Below, piece after piece: positions 55,025 to 63,125 of a stretch of 64,000 nucleotides of DNA (its first letter is position 1; each line of letters opens with the position of its first letter). Source of the DNA: Halomonas borealis (GTDB taxonomy: Bacteria; Pseudomonadota; Gammaproteobacteria; Pseudomonadales; Halomonadaceae). Below the pieces are notes generated by a model. It had not been told where the DNA came from and searched no databases. It saw only the letters and a program-made list of their open reading frames with translations. A program made the position numbers and the translations under genes. Where the stretch lies: assembly GCF_004798905.1 (NCBI RefSeq), contig NZ_SDMO01000013.1, positions 1 to 64,000 on the forward strand, in the 5' to 3' direction.

Positions 55025-55167
55025 TGCAGCAGGGCTGCCCAGATCGGCAATTCCTGCCGATTTGTCGCCGATCTTTGTCTTGCGCCCCACCTGGGCGTGG
55101 GAAGTGCGCGGGCCCGTCTGGAGCGGGCCTAGCCCTAGACTTTGCTCGCCGACTTTGCAGACAAGGC

Positions 55168-56463
55168 CTAGTGGAGTTTCAGGCGCGGCTTCAGGAACCG
55201 GTTGAGGCCGTCGACGATGACCATCAGGCCGGTCTTCAGCGTGCCGTGAATGGCTCGCTGGTGCATGCGGTACAGCGAGGCGTAGAAGAACTTGGCCAGG
55301 TGGCCCTCGATGAACAGGCTACGCGCCGAGGCGCCACGCATCAGGCTGCCGACGGCATCGAAATGTGCCAGTGAGATCAGCGAGCCGCGGTCGCGGAACA
55401 CGAAGGGCTTGAGCGGCCGGTCCTCCAGGCGCGCCAGCAGGTTCTTGTAGAGACGGTCGGCCTGCTGGTGGGCCGCCTGGGCGCGAGGCGGTACCGTGCC
55501 ACCATCCGCCTGCGGGCAGCTGGCGCAGTCGCCGAAGGCGAAGACGTGTTCGTCGTCGAGGCTCTGTAGCGTGGCATCGACCTTGAGGCGATGGTTGCGC
55601 TCGGTGGAAAGGCCCAGCTCCGAGAGCAGCGCCGGGGCCTTGATGCCGGCCGCCCAGACGCCGAGGTCGAGGTCGATACGTTCGCCGTCGGCGGTGACGA
55701 TGGCTTCCTTGGTGACCTCGGTGACCCGGGTATCGGTATGCACGCGCACGCCAAGGCGCTCGAGCTCGGTCTGCACGGCGTCGCTGATGCGTTCCGGCAG
55801 GGCCGGCAGTATCTTGGGTGCGGCCTCGATCAGGTGCACCTCGAGATGCGCGCTGTCCAGGGTGGTGAAGCCATAGCTGTTGAGCATCTGCGAGGCGCCG
55901 TAGAGCTCGGCGGCCAGCTCCACGCCGGTGGCGCCGGCGCCGACGATGCCGATGACCATCTTCGCCGAGGGCTCGCAGGGGGCGTTGTAGCGAAGGAAGG
56001 CGTTGAGCAGGGACTGGCGGAACAGTTCGGCCTGGTCGGGGCTGTCGATGAAGTGGCAATGCTCGGCGACGCCGGGGGTGCCGAAGTCATTGCTCACGCT
56101 GCCCAGCGACAACACCAGTTCATCGTAGGGCAGCGTGCGGGCGGGCAGGATCTCGTCGCCGTCGTCGTCGAGTACCGGGGCCAGGGTCAGGGTGCGGCCC
56201 TCGCGATCAAGCTCGGTGAGGGTGCCGAGCTGGAACTGGTAGCCGTGGGCGCGGGCATGGCCCTGGTAGGCGATTTCGTCGAGTCCCGAGTCCAGTGCCC
56301 CGGTGGCGACTTCGTGCAACAGCGGTTTCCAGATGTGGGTGGGATGGCGGTCGACGAGCACGATCTCGGCGCGCTGGCGCTTGCCGAGTTTGCGGCCGAG
56401 CCGGGTCACCAGCTCGAGACCGCCCGCGCCTCCGCCGACCACCACGATGCGTGGTAGCGTCAT
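55168..56463 (-). CDS. ndh: Type II NADH dehydrogenase
   Basis: A 431-residue single-subunit, non-proton-pumping NADH:quinone oxidoreductase. The FAD loop is IVVVGGGAGGLELVTRLG near residue 5, the NADH loop is VIGIVGAGATGVELAAEL near 170, and the FAD-contacting region is VFAFGDCASCPQ near 310. The C-terminal 60 residues are the membrane-associated tail. CAGGAG precedes the start at 56463. The longer frame upstream is not supported. Confidence 0.95.
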   Translation of the reverse strand: MTLPRIVVVGGGAGGLELVTRLGRKLGKRQRAEIVLVDRHPTHIWKPLLHEVATGALDSGLDEIAYQGHARAHGYQFQLGTLTELDREGRTLTLAPVLDDDGDEILPARTLPYDELVLSLGSVSNDFGTPGVAEHCHFIDSPDQAELFRQSLLNAFLRYNAPCEPSAKMVIGIVGAGATGVELAAELYGASQMLNSYGFTTLDSAHLEVHLIEAAPKILPALPERISDAVQTELERLGVRVHTDTRVTEVTKEAIVTADGERIDLDLGVWAAGIKAPALLSELGLSTERNHRLKVDATLQSLDDEHVFAFGDCASCPQADGGTVPPRAQAAHQQADRLYKNLLARLEDRPLKPFVFRDRGSLISLAHFDAVGSLMRGASARSLFIEGHLAKFFYASLYRMHQRAIHGTLKTGLMVIVDGLNRFLKPRLKLH

Positions 56464-56729
56464 GCGAGACTCCTGATTGAAAGTGGAAAAGAACACTTGC
56501 GTAAAAAGTCGCCTGGGTCGGGGCGGGCGTCCCGGCCGGCGCCACGGGTCGCGTGGAGGCGGTCCCTGGCGCCGCGAGGGCTCACCCCGGTAGCGGCGAC
56601 GGCTGTCCCTAGCATATGCCTCTCGTGCGTCGCTGCCTATGCCCCCAAACGGGTATCCTGGGCTGTCACATGTGGGGCCCGTGCCCGTGGAGCCGCAACG
56701 ATGAGGCAACGATGAGAGGAAGATACGCC

Positions 56730-57395
56730 ATGCATGGCTGCCTGGAAGGTATCGAGCTGGTCGCCTTCGACCTGGATGGCACCCTGGTGGATTCGGTGCC
56801 GGACCTGACGGTCGCGGTGGATGCGGCCTTGGTTGATCTGGGAATGCCCGGCGCCGGGGAGGGCAAGGTCCGCGACTGGGTCGGCAATGGCTCGCGGATG
56901 CTGATGGAACGTGCCCTGCTCGATGCCTGGGGCGAGGCGCCGGCCGCGGCGCGCCTGGACGCGGCCCACGAACGCTTCCTGGCTCGCTATGGTGAGGCGC
57001 CCTGTGCGCGAACCCGCCTCTACCCCGGGGTGCGTGAGGCGTTGGAGGCGCTCTGGACGAGCGGCCGGCAGCTGGTGCTGGTGACCAACAAGCCCGCGGC
57101 GTTCATCGCGCCGATCCTTCGCGCCACCGGCATCGACCGGTATTTCGCGCTGTGCCTGGGCGGCGACAGCCTGCCGAGCAAGAAGCCTGATCCGCTGCCA
57201 CTGAGGCACGCCGCCGAGCGTTTCGAGGTGGCGTGCGAACGCTGCCTGATGGTCGGCGATTCCCGTCATGACATCGCCGCCGGCAAGGCGGCGGGGTTCC
57301 GTACCCTAGGGGTGCCCTATGGCTACAATCACGGCGAGCCGGTGGCCTCGAGCGGGCCGGATGTGGTGGTTGAATCGCTGGCGGAACTCGTTTAG
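56730..57395 (+). CDS. gph: Phosphoglycolate phosphatase
   Basis: A 221-residue HAD-family phosphatase that removes 2-phosphoglycolate (product of DNA 3'-end repair and oxygenation reactions). Motif I is AFDLDGTLVDSVPDL near residue 10, motif II is LVTNK near 113, motif III is KKPDPLPL near 146 and motif IV is MVGDSRHDIAAGKAAG near 170. GAGAGGAAG lies before the ATG at 56730; an ATG six codons upstream is less well placed. Its stop overlaps a likely trpE promoter. Confidence 0.93.
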   Translation: MHGCLEGIELVAFDLDGTLVDSVPDLTVAVDAALVDLGMPGAGEGKVRDWVGNGSRMLMERALLDAWGEAPAAARLDAAHERFLARYGEAPCARTRLYPGVREALEALWTSGRQLVLVTNKPAAFIAPILRATGIDRYFALCLGGDSLPSKKPDPLPLRHAAERFEVACERCLMVGDSRHDIAAGKAAGFRTLGVPYGYNHGEPVASSGPDVVVESLAELV

Positions 57396-57418
57396 TGTAA
57401 ATCGAATTGTGCTATAAC
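57370..57418 (+). promoter_or_regulatory. Candidate trpE promoters
   Basis: Two overlapping candidates straddle the end of gph: TTGAAT (57370-57375), 17 bp, TAGTGT (57393-57398); and TTTAGT (57391-57396), 16 bp, TATAAC (57413-57418). The second has the better -10. Either gives a leader of 200-230 bases that contains the short Trp-rich frame at 57481. Confidence 0.5.
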
Positions 57419-57480
57419 GATGTGGTTATTGATTGTTTTTCGTTATATGCGACCCCGTCATCGCCGATGGAACCCGCATC

Positions 57481-57555
57481 ATGCAGGCTTTTCCCGCTTC
57501 CCCGACCGTCCTTCGTCTCTCCCGTGCCGCCGGTAGAGGCGCTTGGCGATGGTGA
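57481..57555 (+). CDS. Possible trpE leader peptide
   Basis: A 24-codon frame ending Gly-Ala-Trp-Arg-Trp-stop (Trp codons at 57544 and 57550), 78 bases before trpE. Just after it is GCCGCC, TGA, GGCGGC (57561-57575). A leader peptide ending in clustered Trp codons directly before trpE is the mark of ribosome-mediated attenuation, known for trpE of Pseudomonas. Against it: the ribosome-binding site is weak (TGGA) and I do not find a U-run terminator between the hairpin and trpE, so the mechanism may not be the standard one. Confidence 0.5.
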   Translation: MQAFPASPTVLRLSRAAGRGAWRW

Positions 57556-57560
57556 TGCTC

Positions 57561-57575
57561 GCCGCCTGAGGCGGC
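57561..57575 (+). promoter_or_regulatory. Hairpin after the trpE leader frame
   Basis: GCCGCC, TGA, GGCGGC, six bases after the leader stop codon. GGCGA at 57545-57549, within the Trp codon region, can instead pair with TCGCC at 57559-57563, which would compete with this hairpin. No T-tract follows. Confidence 0.45.
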
Positions 57576-57633
57576 CGTGCCAGCCGTCCCTGTTCGTTGA
57601 CCGTCGCACATCATCTATCGAGGATACGGGCCC

Positions 57634-59124
57634 ATGATGACCCCCGAACACTTCCAGTCGCTGGTCGATGCCGGCTATAACCGCATCCCGGTCACCCGTG
57701 AGGTGCTGGCCGATCTCGACACGCCGTTGTCCACCTATCTCAAGCTCGCCGATGCGCCCTGGACCTTCCTGCTGGAATCGGTGCAGGGCGGCGAGAAATG
57801 GGGCCGTTATTCGATCATCGGCCTGCCGTGCCAGGAGCGCATCGAGGTGCGCGGCTTTCAGGTCACCCATATCGTCGACGGTGCGACCCAGGGCGTGACC
57901 GAGGTCGAGGACCCGTTGGCCTGGATCGAGGCCTTCCAGGCGCGCTTCAAGGTGCCGCGCCTCGACGATCAGCCGCGCTTCGACGGGGGGCTGGTGGGCT
58001 ACTTCGGCTATGACACCATTCGTTACATCGAGCCGCGCCTGCGCGGTGTCGACAAGCCCGACCCCCTCGGCGTCCCCGATATCCTGCTGATGGTCTGCAA
58101 CGATCTGGTGGTGTTCGACAACCTGTCCGGTCGCCTGACGCTCTGGACGCATGCCGACCCGGCCGAAGCCGAGGCCTTCGATCGGGCGCAGGCCCGACTG
58201 ACGCGACTCGAGGAACGGCTGCGCGGTTCGGTTCTCGAGGCGCGCAGCCCCGGCACCGGCGGCCGCGCGGTAGAGGAAGGACACTTCACCTCCGGTTTCA
58301 CCGAGGCGGGCTTCAAGTCGGCCGTGGAGACCATCAAGGAATACGTGCTGGCCGGCGACATCATGCAGTGCGTGCCGTCGCAGCGGATGTCGATTCCCTA
58401 TCAGGCGCCGCCGCTGGACCTCTATCGCGCGCTGCGTAGCCTCAACCCCTCACCCTACATGTTCTACTTCGACCTGGGCGATCATCAGGTGGTCGGCTCC
58501 TCGCCGGAGATACTGACCCGCCTGGAGGAAGGCGAGGTCACCGTGCGCCCGATCGCCGGGACCCGGGTACGCGGGCGCACCGAGGCGGAGGATCGTGAGC
58601 TCGAGGAGGATCTGCTGGCCGACCCCAAGGAGCGCGCCGAGCACCTGATGCTGATCGACCTGGGGCGCAACGACGTGGGCCGCATCTGCGAGACCGGCTC
58701 GGTGACGGTTACCGACAACATGGCCGTCGAACGCTACTCCCATGTCATGCACATCGTGTCGCAGGTCACCGGGCGGCTGCGCCCCGGCATGAGTGCCATG
58801 GACGCGCTGCGCGCGACCTTCCCGGCGGGCACCCTGTCGGGGGCCTCCAAGGTGCGGGCCATGGAGATCATCGACGAACTGGAGCCGGTCAAGCGTGGCG
58901 TCTACTCCGGAGCCGTGGGCTATCTCTCGTGGCACGGCAACATGGATACCGCCATCGCCATCCGCACCGCGGTAATCAAGGACGGCGAGCTGCATGTCCA
59001 GGCCGGGGCCGGTGTGGTGGCCGATTCCGAGCCCGACAAGGAATGGCAGGAGACCCTCAACAAGGGGCGTGCGCTGTTCCGCGCCGTGGCCATGGCCGAG
59101 CGTGGCCTGGATAACCTCGAATGA
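57634..59124 (+). CDS. trpE: Anthranilate synthase component I
   Basis: A 496-residue chorismate-using subunit; with TrpG it makes anthranilate. The feedback-inhibition site is in the N-terminal region ([19 protein letters not shown], near residue 49). The catalytic core has [25 protein letters not shown] near 305, [10 protein letters not shown] near 345 and [23 protein letters not shown] near 390. Residues match TrpE rather than PabB. Two ATGs in tandem begin the gene after CGAGGAT. trpG is separated by 291 bases and has its own control region. Confidence 0.97.
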   Translation: MMTPEHFQSLVDAGYNRIPVTREVLADLDTPLSTYLKLADAPWTFLLESVQGGEKWGRYSIIGLPCQERIEVRGFQVTHIVDGATQGVTEVEDPLAWIEAFQARFKVPRLDDQPRFDGGLVGYFGYDTIRYIEPRLRGVDKPDPLGVPDILLMVCNDLVVFDNLSGRLTLWTHADPAEAEAFDRAQARLTRLEERLRGSVLEARSPGTGGRAVEEGHFTSGFTEAGFKSAVETIKEYVLAGDIMQCVPSQRMSIPYQAPPLDLYRALRSLNPSPYMFYFDLGDHQVVGSSPEILTRLEEGEVTVRPIAGTRVRGRTEAEDRELEEDLLADPKERAEHLMLIDLGRNDVGRICETGSVTVTDNMAVERYSHVMHIVSQVTGRLRPGMSAMDALRATFPAGTLSGASKVRAMEIIDELEPVKRGVYSGAVGYLSWHGNMDTAIAIRTAVIKDGELHVQAGAGVVADSEPDKEWQETLNKGRALFRAVAMAERGLDNLE

Positions 59125-59158
59125 GCCCCATGCCCCGCGCGGTGGGGGCCGGCACATC

Positions 59159-59188
59159 TTGACACCGCCAGCCGCCGGCGAGCACTAT
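59159..59188 (+). promoter_or_regulatory. Promoter of the trpGDC leader
   Basis: TTGACA (59159-59164), 18 bp, CACTAT (59183-59188). The -35 is perfect. Transcription is expected to begin seven or so bases after the -10, at about 59195-59197, which is the position of the leader ATG at 59196. Confidence 0.65.
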
Positions 59189-59195
59189 GAAGCCC

Positions 59196-59246
59196 ATGAA
59201 CCTAGTAGACTCAACATTCGTGCCGATGACGTGGTGGCGCCCTTAA
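59196..59246 (+). CDS. trpL: trpGDC leader peptide with tandem Trp codons
   Basis: A 16-codon peptide, MNLVDSTFVPMTWWRP, with adjacent Trp codons at 59232-59237 in the first stem of an attenuator. An in-frame ATG at 59187 (adding MKP) would overlap the promoter -10, so it can be used only from a transcript coming from upstream. If the promoter at 59159 is used, the transcript begins at or within a base or two of this AUG and the leader would be translated without an untranslated region. Confidence 0.75.
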   Translation: MNLVDSTFVPMTWWRP

Positions 59247-59301
59247 GCGAGGGCGGCACGCTGACGTTTGGAGAAAATGCCGCCGTCAGGGCGGCATTTT
59301 T
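59232..59301 (+). promoter_or_regulatory. Transcription attenuator of trpGDC
   Basis: Four segments: 1, GTGGCGCCC (59234-59242), which includes the Trp codons; 2, GGGCGGCAC (59251-59259); 3, TGCCGCC (59278-59284); 4, GGGCGGCA (59289-59296) followed by TTTTT (59297-59301). Segments 1 and 2 pair with one mismatch. Segments 2 and 3 pair perfectly over seven bases to give the antiterminator. Segments 3 and 4 form the terminator. A ribosome stalled at the Trp codons would cover segment 1 and let the antiterminator form. This matches the classical trp leader and the reported attenuation of trpGDC in Pseudomonas. Confidence 0.9.
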
Positions 59302-59415
59302 GTGTCTATGGACCCCTGCACGGCTGGCATGTCTTCCGTCTCGCCCCGGGAGGTTGCCGGGTGGCAAACCACGAATCTCTGTTAATCATGCCAAGGAAAT
59401 CAGGATCCTAACGCC

Positions 59416-60000
59416 ATGTCCGTGCTGATGATCGACAATTACGACAGCTTCACCTTCAACGTCGTGCAGTACCTGGGCGAGCTCGGTGCCGAGGTGGTGA
59501 CCCATCGCAACGATGCCATCACCGTGGAGGATATCGAGGCGCTGGCGCCCAGCCACCTGGTGATCTCGCCGGGCCCCTGCACGCCCAACGAGGCGGGCAT
59601 CTCCATGGCGGCGATCCGCCACTTCGCCGGGCGTCTGCCGATCCTCGGCATCTGCCTGGGCCATCAGGCCATCGGCCAGGTGTTCGGTGGCGACGTCTGT
59701 CGCGCGCCCCAGGTGATGCACGGCAAGACCTCGCGCATCCGCCACGTGGGCGAGGGCGTTTTCGCCGGCCTCGAGGATCCGCTGGAGGTCACCCGCTATC
59801 ACTCCCTGGTGGTGGGGCGCGACGGCCTGCCGGACTGCCTGGAAGTCACCGCCTGGACCGATGAGGGTGACGTGACGCCGGGGCTGATCATGGGCATGCG
59901 TCATCGCGAGCTCGACATCGAAGGCGTCCAGTTTCACCCCGAATCGATCCTCACCCGCCAGGGCCACGAGCTCCTGGCCAACTTTCTCGAGCGTCGCTGA
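59416..60000 (+). CDS. trpG: Anthranilate synthase component II (glutamine amidotransferase)
   Basis: A 194-residue class I amidotransferase that supplies ammonia to TrpE. It starts [17 protein letters not shown] ([20 protein letters not shown]). The nucleophile Cys is in [14 protein letters not shown] near residue 80, and the His and Glu are in [11 protein letters not shown] near 172. It may also serve PabB. It is the first gene of trpGDC; the attenuator ends 114 bases upstream. Confidence 0.96.
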   Translation: MSVLMIDNYDSFTFNVVQYLGELGAEVVTHRNDAITVEDIEALAPSHLVISPGPCTPNEAGISMAAIRHFAGRLPILGICLGHQAIGQVFGGDVCRAPQVMHGKTSRIRHVGEGVFAGLEDPLEVTRYHSLVVGRDGLPDCLEVTAWTDEGDVTPGLIMGMRHRELDIEGVQFHPESILTRQGHELLANFLERR

Positions 60001-60031
60001 ATCGCCGCCACAGTCAAAGGAGAAGACGGCC

Positions 60032-61051
60032 ATGCAGATGCGAGAAGCCCTCGGTGCCCTGATGCGCCACGAGTCGCTTTGTTTCGAGCAGACCCACGCG
60101 CTGATGAGCGCCATCATGACCGGGGAGGCCAGCGATGCCCAGGTCGCCGCCTTCCTGATGGGCATGGCGATGAAAGGCGAGACGCCGGAGGAGATCAGCG
60201 CCGCCGCCCAGGTGATGCGCGAGCTGATGACGCCGGTGACGCTCGATGCCGAGAACGTGGTCGACATCGTTGGTACCGGCGGCGACGGGGCCAGCCTGTT
60301 CAATGTCTCCACCGCCTCGAGTTTCGTGGCCGCCGCCGCCGGGGCGCATGTGGCCAAGCACGGCAACCGTGGTGTGTCGTCCTCCTCGGGCAGCGCCGAT
60401 CTGTTCGCGGTGGCCGGCATCGGCCTCGACCTGGACGCCGAACAGGTGGCGCGTTGCATCGAGGAGGTCGGCGTTGGGTTCATGTTCGCGCCCAACCATC
60501 ACCCCGCCATGCGCCATGCGATCGACGCGCGTCGCGAGATGGGCGTGCGTACGTTGTTCAACATCCTCGGGCCGCTGACCAATCCGGCCGGCGCGCCGAA
60601 CCAGCTGCTCGGTGTTTACGCCTTCGAGCTGATGCCGCTGATGGCCGAGGTGCTCAAACGCCTGGGCAGCCGCCACGTGCTGGTGGTATGTGCCGAGGAC
60701 GGGCTCGACGAGATCTCGCTGGCCGCGCCGACCCGGGTCACCGAGCTCAAGGACGGCGAGATCAGCGAGTACACCATCGCTCCCGAGGACTTCGGCATCG
60801 CGCGCCAGGGCCTTGAAGCGCTCAAGGTGAAGACCGCCGAGGACAGCCTTCGCCTGGTCGAGCAGGCGCTGATCGGCGAGGGGCCGGCGGCGGACATCGT
60901 GGCGCTCAACGCCGGCGCGGCGCTGTATGCCGCGGAAGTCGCCGATACTCTCAAGGAAGGCGTGGCCCTGGCGCAGGATGCCCAGGACTGCCAGCTGGCC
61001 CGCGAGAAGCTCCGGGAGCTGGCCAACTTCACCCGTGTCTTCGCCCAGTAG
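60032..61051 (+). CDS. trpD: Anthranilate phosphoribosyltransferase
   Basis: A 339-residue enzyme. The PRPP loop is DIVGTGGDGASLFNVSTASS near residue 79, KHGNRGVSSSSGSADL near 107 follows, and RTLFNILGPLTNPA near 170 is the family signature. The ribosome-binding site AAAGGAGAAG lies nine bases upstream. It is between trpG (31 bases) and trpC (21 bases) in one unit. Confidence 0.97.
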   Translation: MQMREALGALMRHESLCFEQTHALMSAIMTGEASDAQVAAFLMGMAMKGETPEEISAAAQVMRELMTPVTLDAENVVDIVGTGGDGASLFNVSTASSFVAAAAGAHVAKHGNRGVSSSSGSADLFAVAGIGLDLDAEQVARCIEEVGVGFMFAPNHHPAMRHAIDARREMGVRTLFNILGPLTNPAGAPNQLLGVYAFELMPLMAEVLKRLGSRHVLVVCAEDGLDEISLAAPTRVTELKDGEISEYTIAPEDFGIARQGLEALKVKTAEDSLRLVEQALIGEGPAADIVALNAGAALYAAEVADTLKEGVALAQDAQDCQLAREKLRELANFTRVFAQ

Positions 61052-61072
61052 CCCCTGATCAGGACTTCCCAC

Positions 61073-61879
61073 ATGACCGCCGCTGCCGATACCCCGACTA
61101 TCCTGACCCGTATTCTGGCCCGCAAGGACGCCGAGGTCGCCGAGCGCCGGCGGGCCGTGTCCGAGGCCGAACTCTTGCGCCTGGCGGGCCTGCAGTCCGC
61201 CCCACGGGGCTTCGTCGCCGCCCTCGACGCGCGTATCCGTGACGGCGACCCGGGCGTGATCGCCGAGATCAAGAAGGCCTCGCCCTCCAAGGGCGTGATC
61301 CGCGAAGACTTTCGTCCGGCGGAGATCGCCGCCGACTATGCCGCGGGCGGGGCGGCCTGCCTATCGGTGCTGACCGACGCCGACTTCTTCCAGGGCCATG
61401 AGGACTTCCTGATCGACGCCCGAGAGGCCTGCCGGCTGCCGGTGATCCGCAAGGACTTCATCACCCACGGTTATCAGGTCAGCGAGGCCCGGGCCATCGG
61501 TGCCGACTGCATCCTGTTGATCGTCGCGGCGCTGGATGACGCCCGGCTGGCGGACCTGCATCGTCAGGCCACCGAGCTCGGCATGGATGTGCTGGTCGAG
61601 GTTCACGATGCCGCCGAACTGGAGCGTGCCCTGGCGCTGGATCTCACGCTGGTCGGCATCAACAATCGCGACCTGCATACCTTCGCGACGCGTCTCGAGA
61701 CCACGCTGGATCTGCTGCCGCGGATCCCCGCCGCCGTCACCGTGATCACCGAATCCGGTATCCATGATCGCGACGACGTGCTGCGCATGCGTGAGCATGA
61801 TGTCCACGGTTTCCTGGTGGGCGAGGCCTTCATGCGCCGCGAGATGCCCGGTGAGGCCCTGCGGGAGCTGTTCTTCTAG
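61073..61879 (+). CDS. trpC: Indole-3-glycerol phosphate synthase
   Basis: A 268-residue TIM-barrel enzyme, single-domain (no fused TrpF). Motifs are [17 protein letters not shown] near residue 64 with the catalytic Lys, [11 protein letters not shown] near 97, [14 protein letters not shown] near 122, and [10 protein letters not shown] near 195, with [14 protein letters not shown]. It is the last gene of trpGDC and is followed by a strong hairpin. trpF, trpB and trpA are not in the window. Confidence 0.97.
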   Translation: MTAAADTPTILTRILARKDAEVAERRRAVSEAELLRLAGLQSAPRGFVAALDARIRDGDPGVIAEIKKASPSKGVIREDFRPAEIAADYAAGGAACLSVLTDADFFQGHEDFLIDAREACRLPVIRKDFITHGYQVSEARAIGADCILLIVAALDDARLADLHRQATELGMDVLVEVHDAAELERALALDLTLVGINNRDLHTFATRLETTLDLLPRIPAAVTVITESGIHDRDDVLRMREHDVHGFLVGEAFMRREMPGEALRELFF

Positions 61880-61920
61880 TCTCCCGCATCTGCCAGGCGT
61901 GACGGAGGCTCGTGCATGAC

Positions 61921-61954
61921 ACGGCGCCCCGGCGAGCGATCGCCGGGGCGCCGT
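61921..61954. terminator. Hairpin terminator between trpC and the AraC-type gene
   Basis: ACGGCGCCCCGGCGA, GCGA, TCGCCGGGGCGCCGT: a 15-bp perfect stem closed by a GNRA tetraloop, between the convergent trpC and minus-strand regulator genes. CGTTGT follows on the plus strand. Confidence 0.85.
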
Positions 61955-61979
61955 CGTTGTCGGGCAGGTCGCCGCCGCT

Positions 61980-62936
61980 TCAGGCGCGATGCCGGGCCAG
62001 GGTGGCCGAGGGCGACTCGCCGAACAGCCGGCGGTAGTCGCGGGAAAACTGCCCCAGGTGATAGAAGCCCCAGTCGCCGGCGACCTGGCCCACCATGGTG
62101 CCGACACCAGGCTCGCACAGGTGGCGCCGCACCCGGTTGAGGCGCGTCAGGCGCAGGAACTGGATGGGGCTCACGCCGAGGATGCTGGTGAAACTGTAGC
62201 GCAGGGTGCGCTGGCTGACGTGGGTGATCCGACATAGCTCGTCAAGGCTCACCGGCAGCGCCGCGCCGTTCTCCAGGTGCGCCCGCACACGATCCACCAC
62301 CCGACGGCGATGGCGATAGCTGGGCGGGCATTCGGTATTGGGGGTCTCCTCGCGCAGGATCTCCTGTAGCGCCAGGCCGAGGATGTCCTGGTGGACCCGG
62401 GGCTCGAACCGCGCATCGTGCATGCCCAGCAGGCGCTCGATCAGGAAGGTCGTCGCCTGGCGCGTCGGACGCGGCAGCCGCAGGCGCGTCAGCCGCTCCG
62501 GGCCGGCGTCGAGCAGTGGGCGGGCAGCCTCGCCGGCCGCTCGAGCCAGCCATGAGCGGTCGACCACCAACCCGTAGATGCCGAAGGCATCGGGTGTGAC
62601 CAGCTCGAAATTGTGCCCGCCGGGCTGGCACATGATGTCTTGTTCTCCGACCCGGTGGCCGTTGATGCGGCAGCCACGCTCGTCGACCGGGATCCCCAGC
62701 CACAGCGAGTCAGGCCAGACATTGCACTGCTGGCCCAAGGCATGACTGGTGTATTCCTTGAATACTTGCATCTCGGGCAGATGGACCTCGTCGATGCGCC
62801 CGTAGAAACCGCCCTGACTGAACTGGTCGTATTCCTGGGACCAATCGGTCAGGTTATGTGCATGCTGATTGGCATCCCAGGCCTCCCACATGCACTTCCT
62901 TGGTGCGTTCTCGACGGCTCGAGTCGTCTGTGGCAC
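61980..62936 (-). CDS. AraC-family regulator divergent from eutB (EutR-like)
   Basis: A 318-residue protein. The N-terminal sensing region (about 1-205) has no named domain that I can recognise. The C-terminal AraC double helix-turn-helix occupies about 215-315: VSLDELCRITHVSQRTLRYSF, then LGVSPIQFLRLTRLN, and QVAGDWGFYHLGQFSRDYRRLFGESP. Divergent placement beside eutB suggests control of ethanolamine catabolism, as EutR does in enterics. Assignment to EutR is by position and domain type rather than by close similarity. Confidence 0.8.
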   Translation of the reverse strand: MPQTTRAVENAPRKCMWEAWDANQHAHNLTDWSQEYDQFSQGGFYGRIDEVHLPEMQVFKEYTSHALGQQCNVWPDSLWLGIPVDERGCRINGHRVGEQDIMCQPGGHNFELVTPDAFGIYGLVVDRSWLARAAGEAARPLLDAGPERLTRLRLPRPTRQATTFLIERLLGMHDARFEPRVHQDILGLALQEILREETPNTECPPSYRHRRRVVDRVRAHLENGAALPVSLDELCRITHVSQRTLRYSFTSILGVSPIQFLRLTRLNRVRRHLCEPGVGTMVGQVAGDWGFYHLGQFSRDYRRLFGESPSATLARHRA

Positions 62937-63027
62937 GTGACGTGACTCCTCCTCCCTGGATGCTCGACGGCGTTAGTGGGAGGCAAGTTGTTGTTATTGA
63001 TGGTCTCGCTGGTTTTGCCGGAAAACG

Positions 63028-63055
63028 ATAACGCCGTTCGTGGCGTCCTCGTTAT
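63028..63055. promoter_or_regulatory. Dyad in the eutB regulatory region
   Basis: ATAACG (63028-63033) and CGTTAT (63050-63055) flank ACGCC/GGCGT. It lies between the divergent regulator and eutB. It could be an operator of the AraC-type regulator or a hairpin. The remainder of the 189-base gap shows no clear promoter, and I find no sigma54 -24/-12 pair. Confidence 0.35.
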
Positions 63056-63125
63056 TCTGCCATGACGTACTATTCGTTGCGTACCGACGCCTCGGGCGAT
63101 CGGAGCGCTCGACCAGGAGACGAGC

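Larger units (their letters stand above)
54823..55167. other. Intergenic region between mscS and ndh
   Basis: About 345 bases between convergent genes. In order it holds the mscS terminator, hairpin element D, and a hairpin cluster at 55041-55074. In that cluster AGATCGGC can pair with either TGCCGAT or GCCGATCT, and TTT follows the second partner. The remainder to 55167 is featureless and GC-rich. No gene is credible. Confidence 0.6.

Noticed and set aside
57407-57637. 76-codon plus-strand frame before trpE as a leader or gene
   Set aside because: It has no Trp codons and no ribosome-binding site, and it overlaps the better candidate leader frame in another phase.
59386-60495. 369-codon minus-strand frame opposite trpG and trpD
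   Set aside because: It crosses two certain genes and their junction, with no domain.
62937-63125. Sigma54 promoter for eutB
   Set aside because: No GG-N10-GC pair with the expected TGGCAC/TTGC context is present; the divergent regulator is AraC-type.
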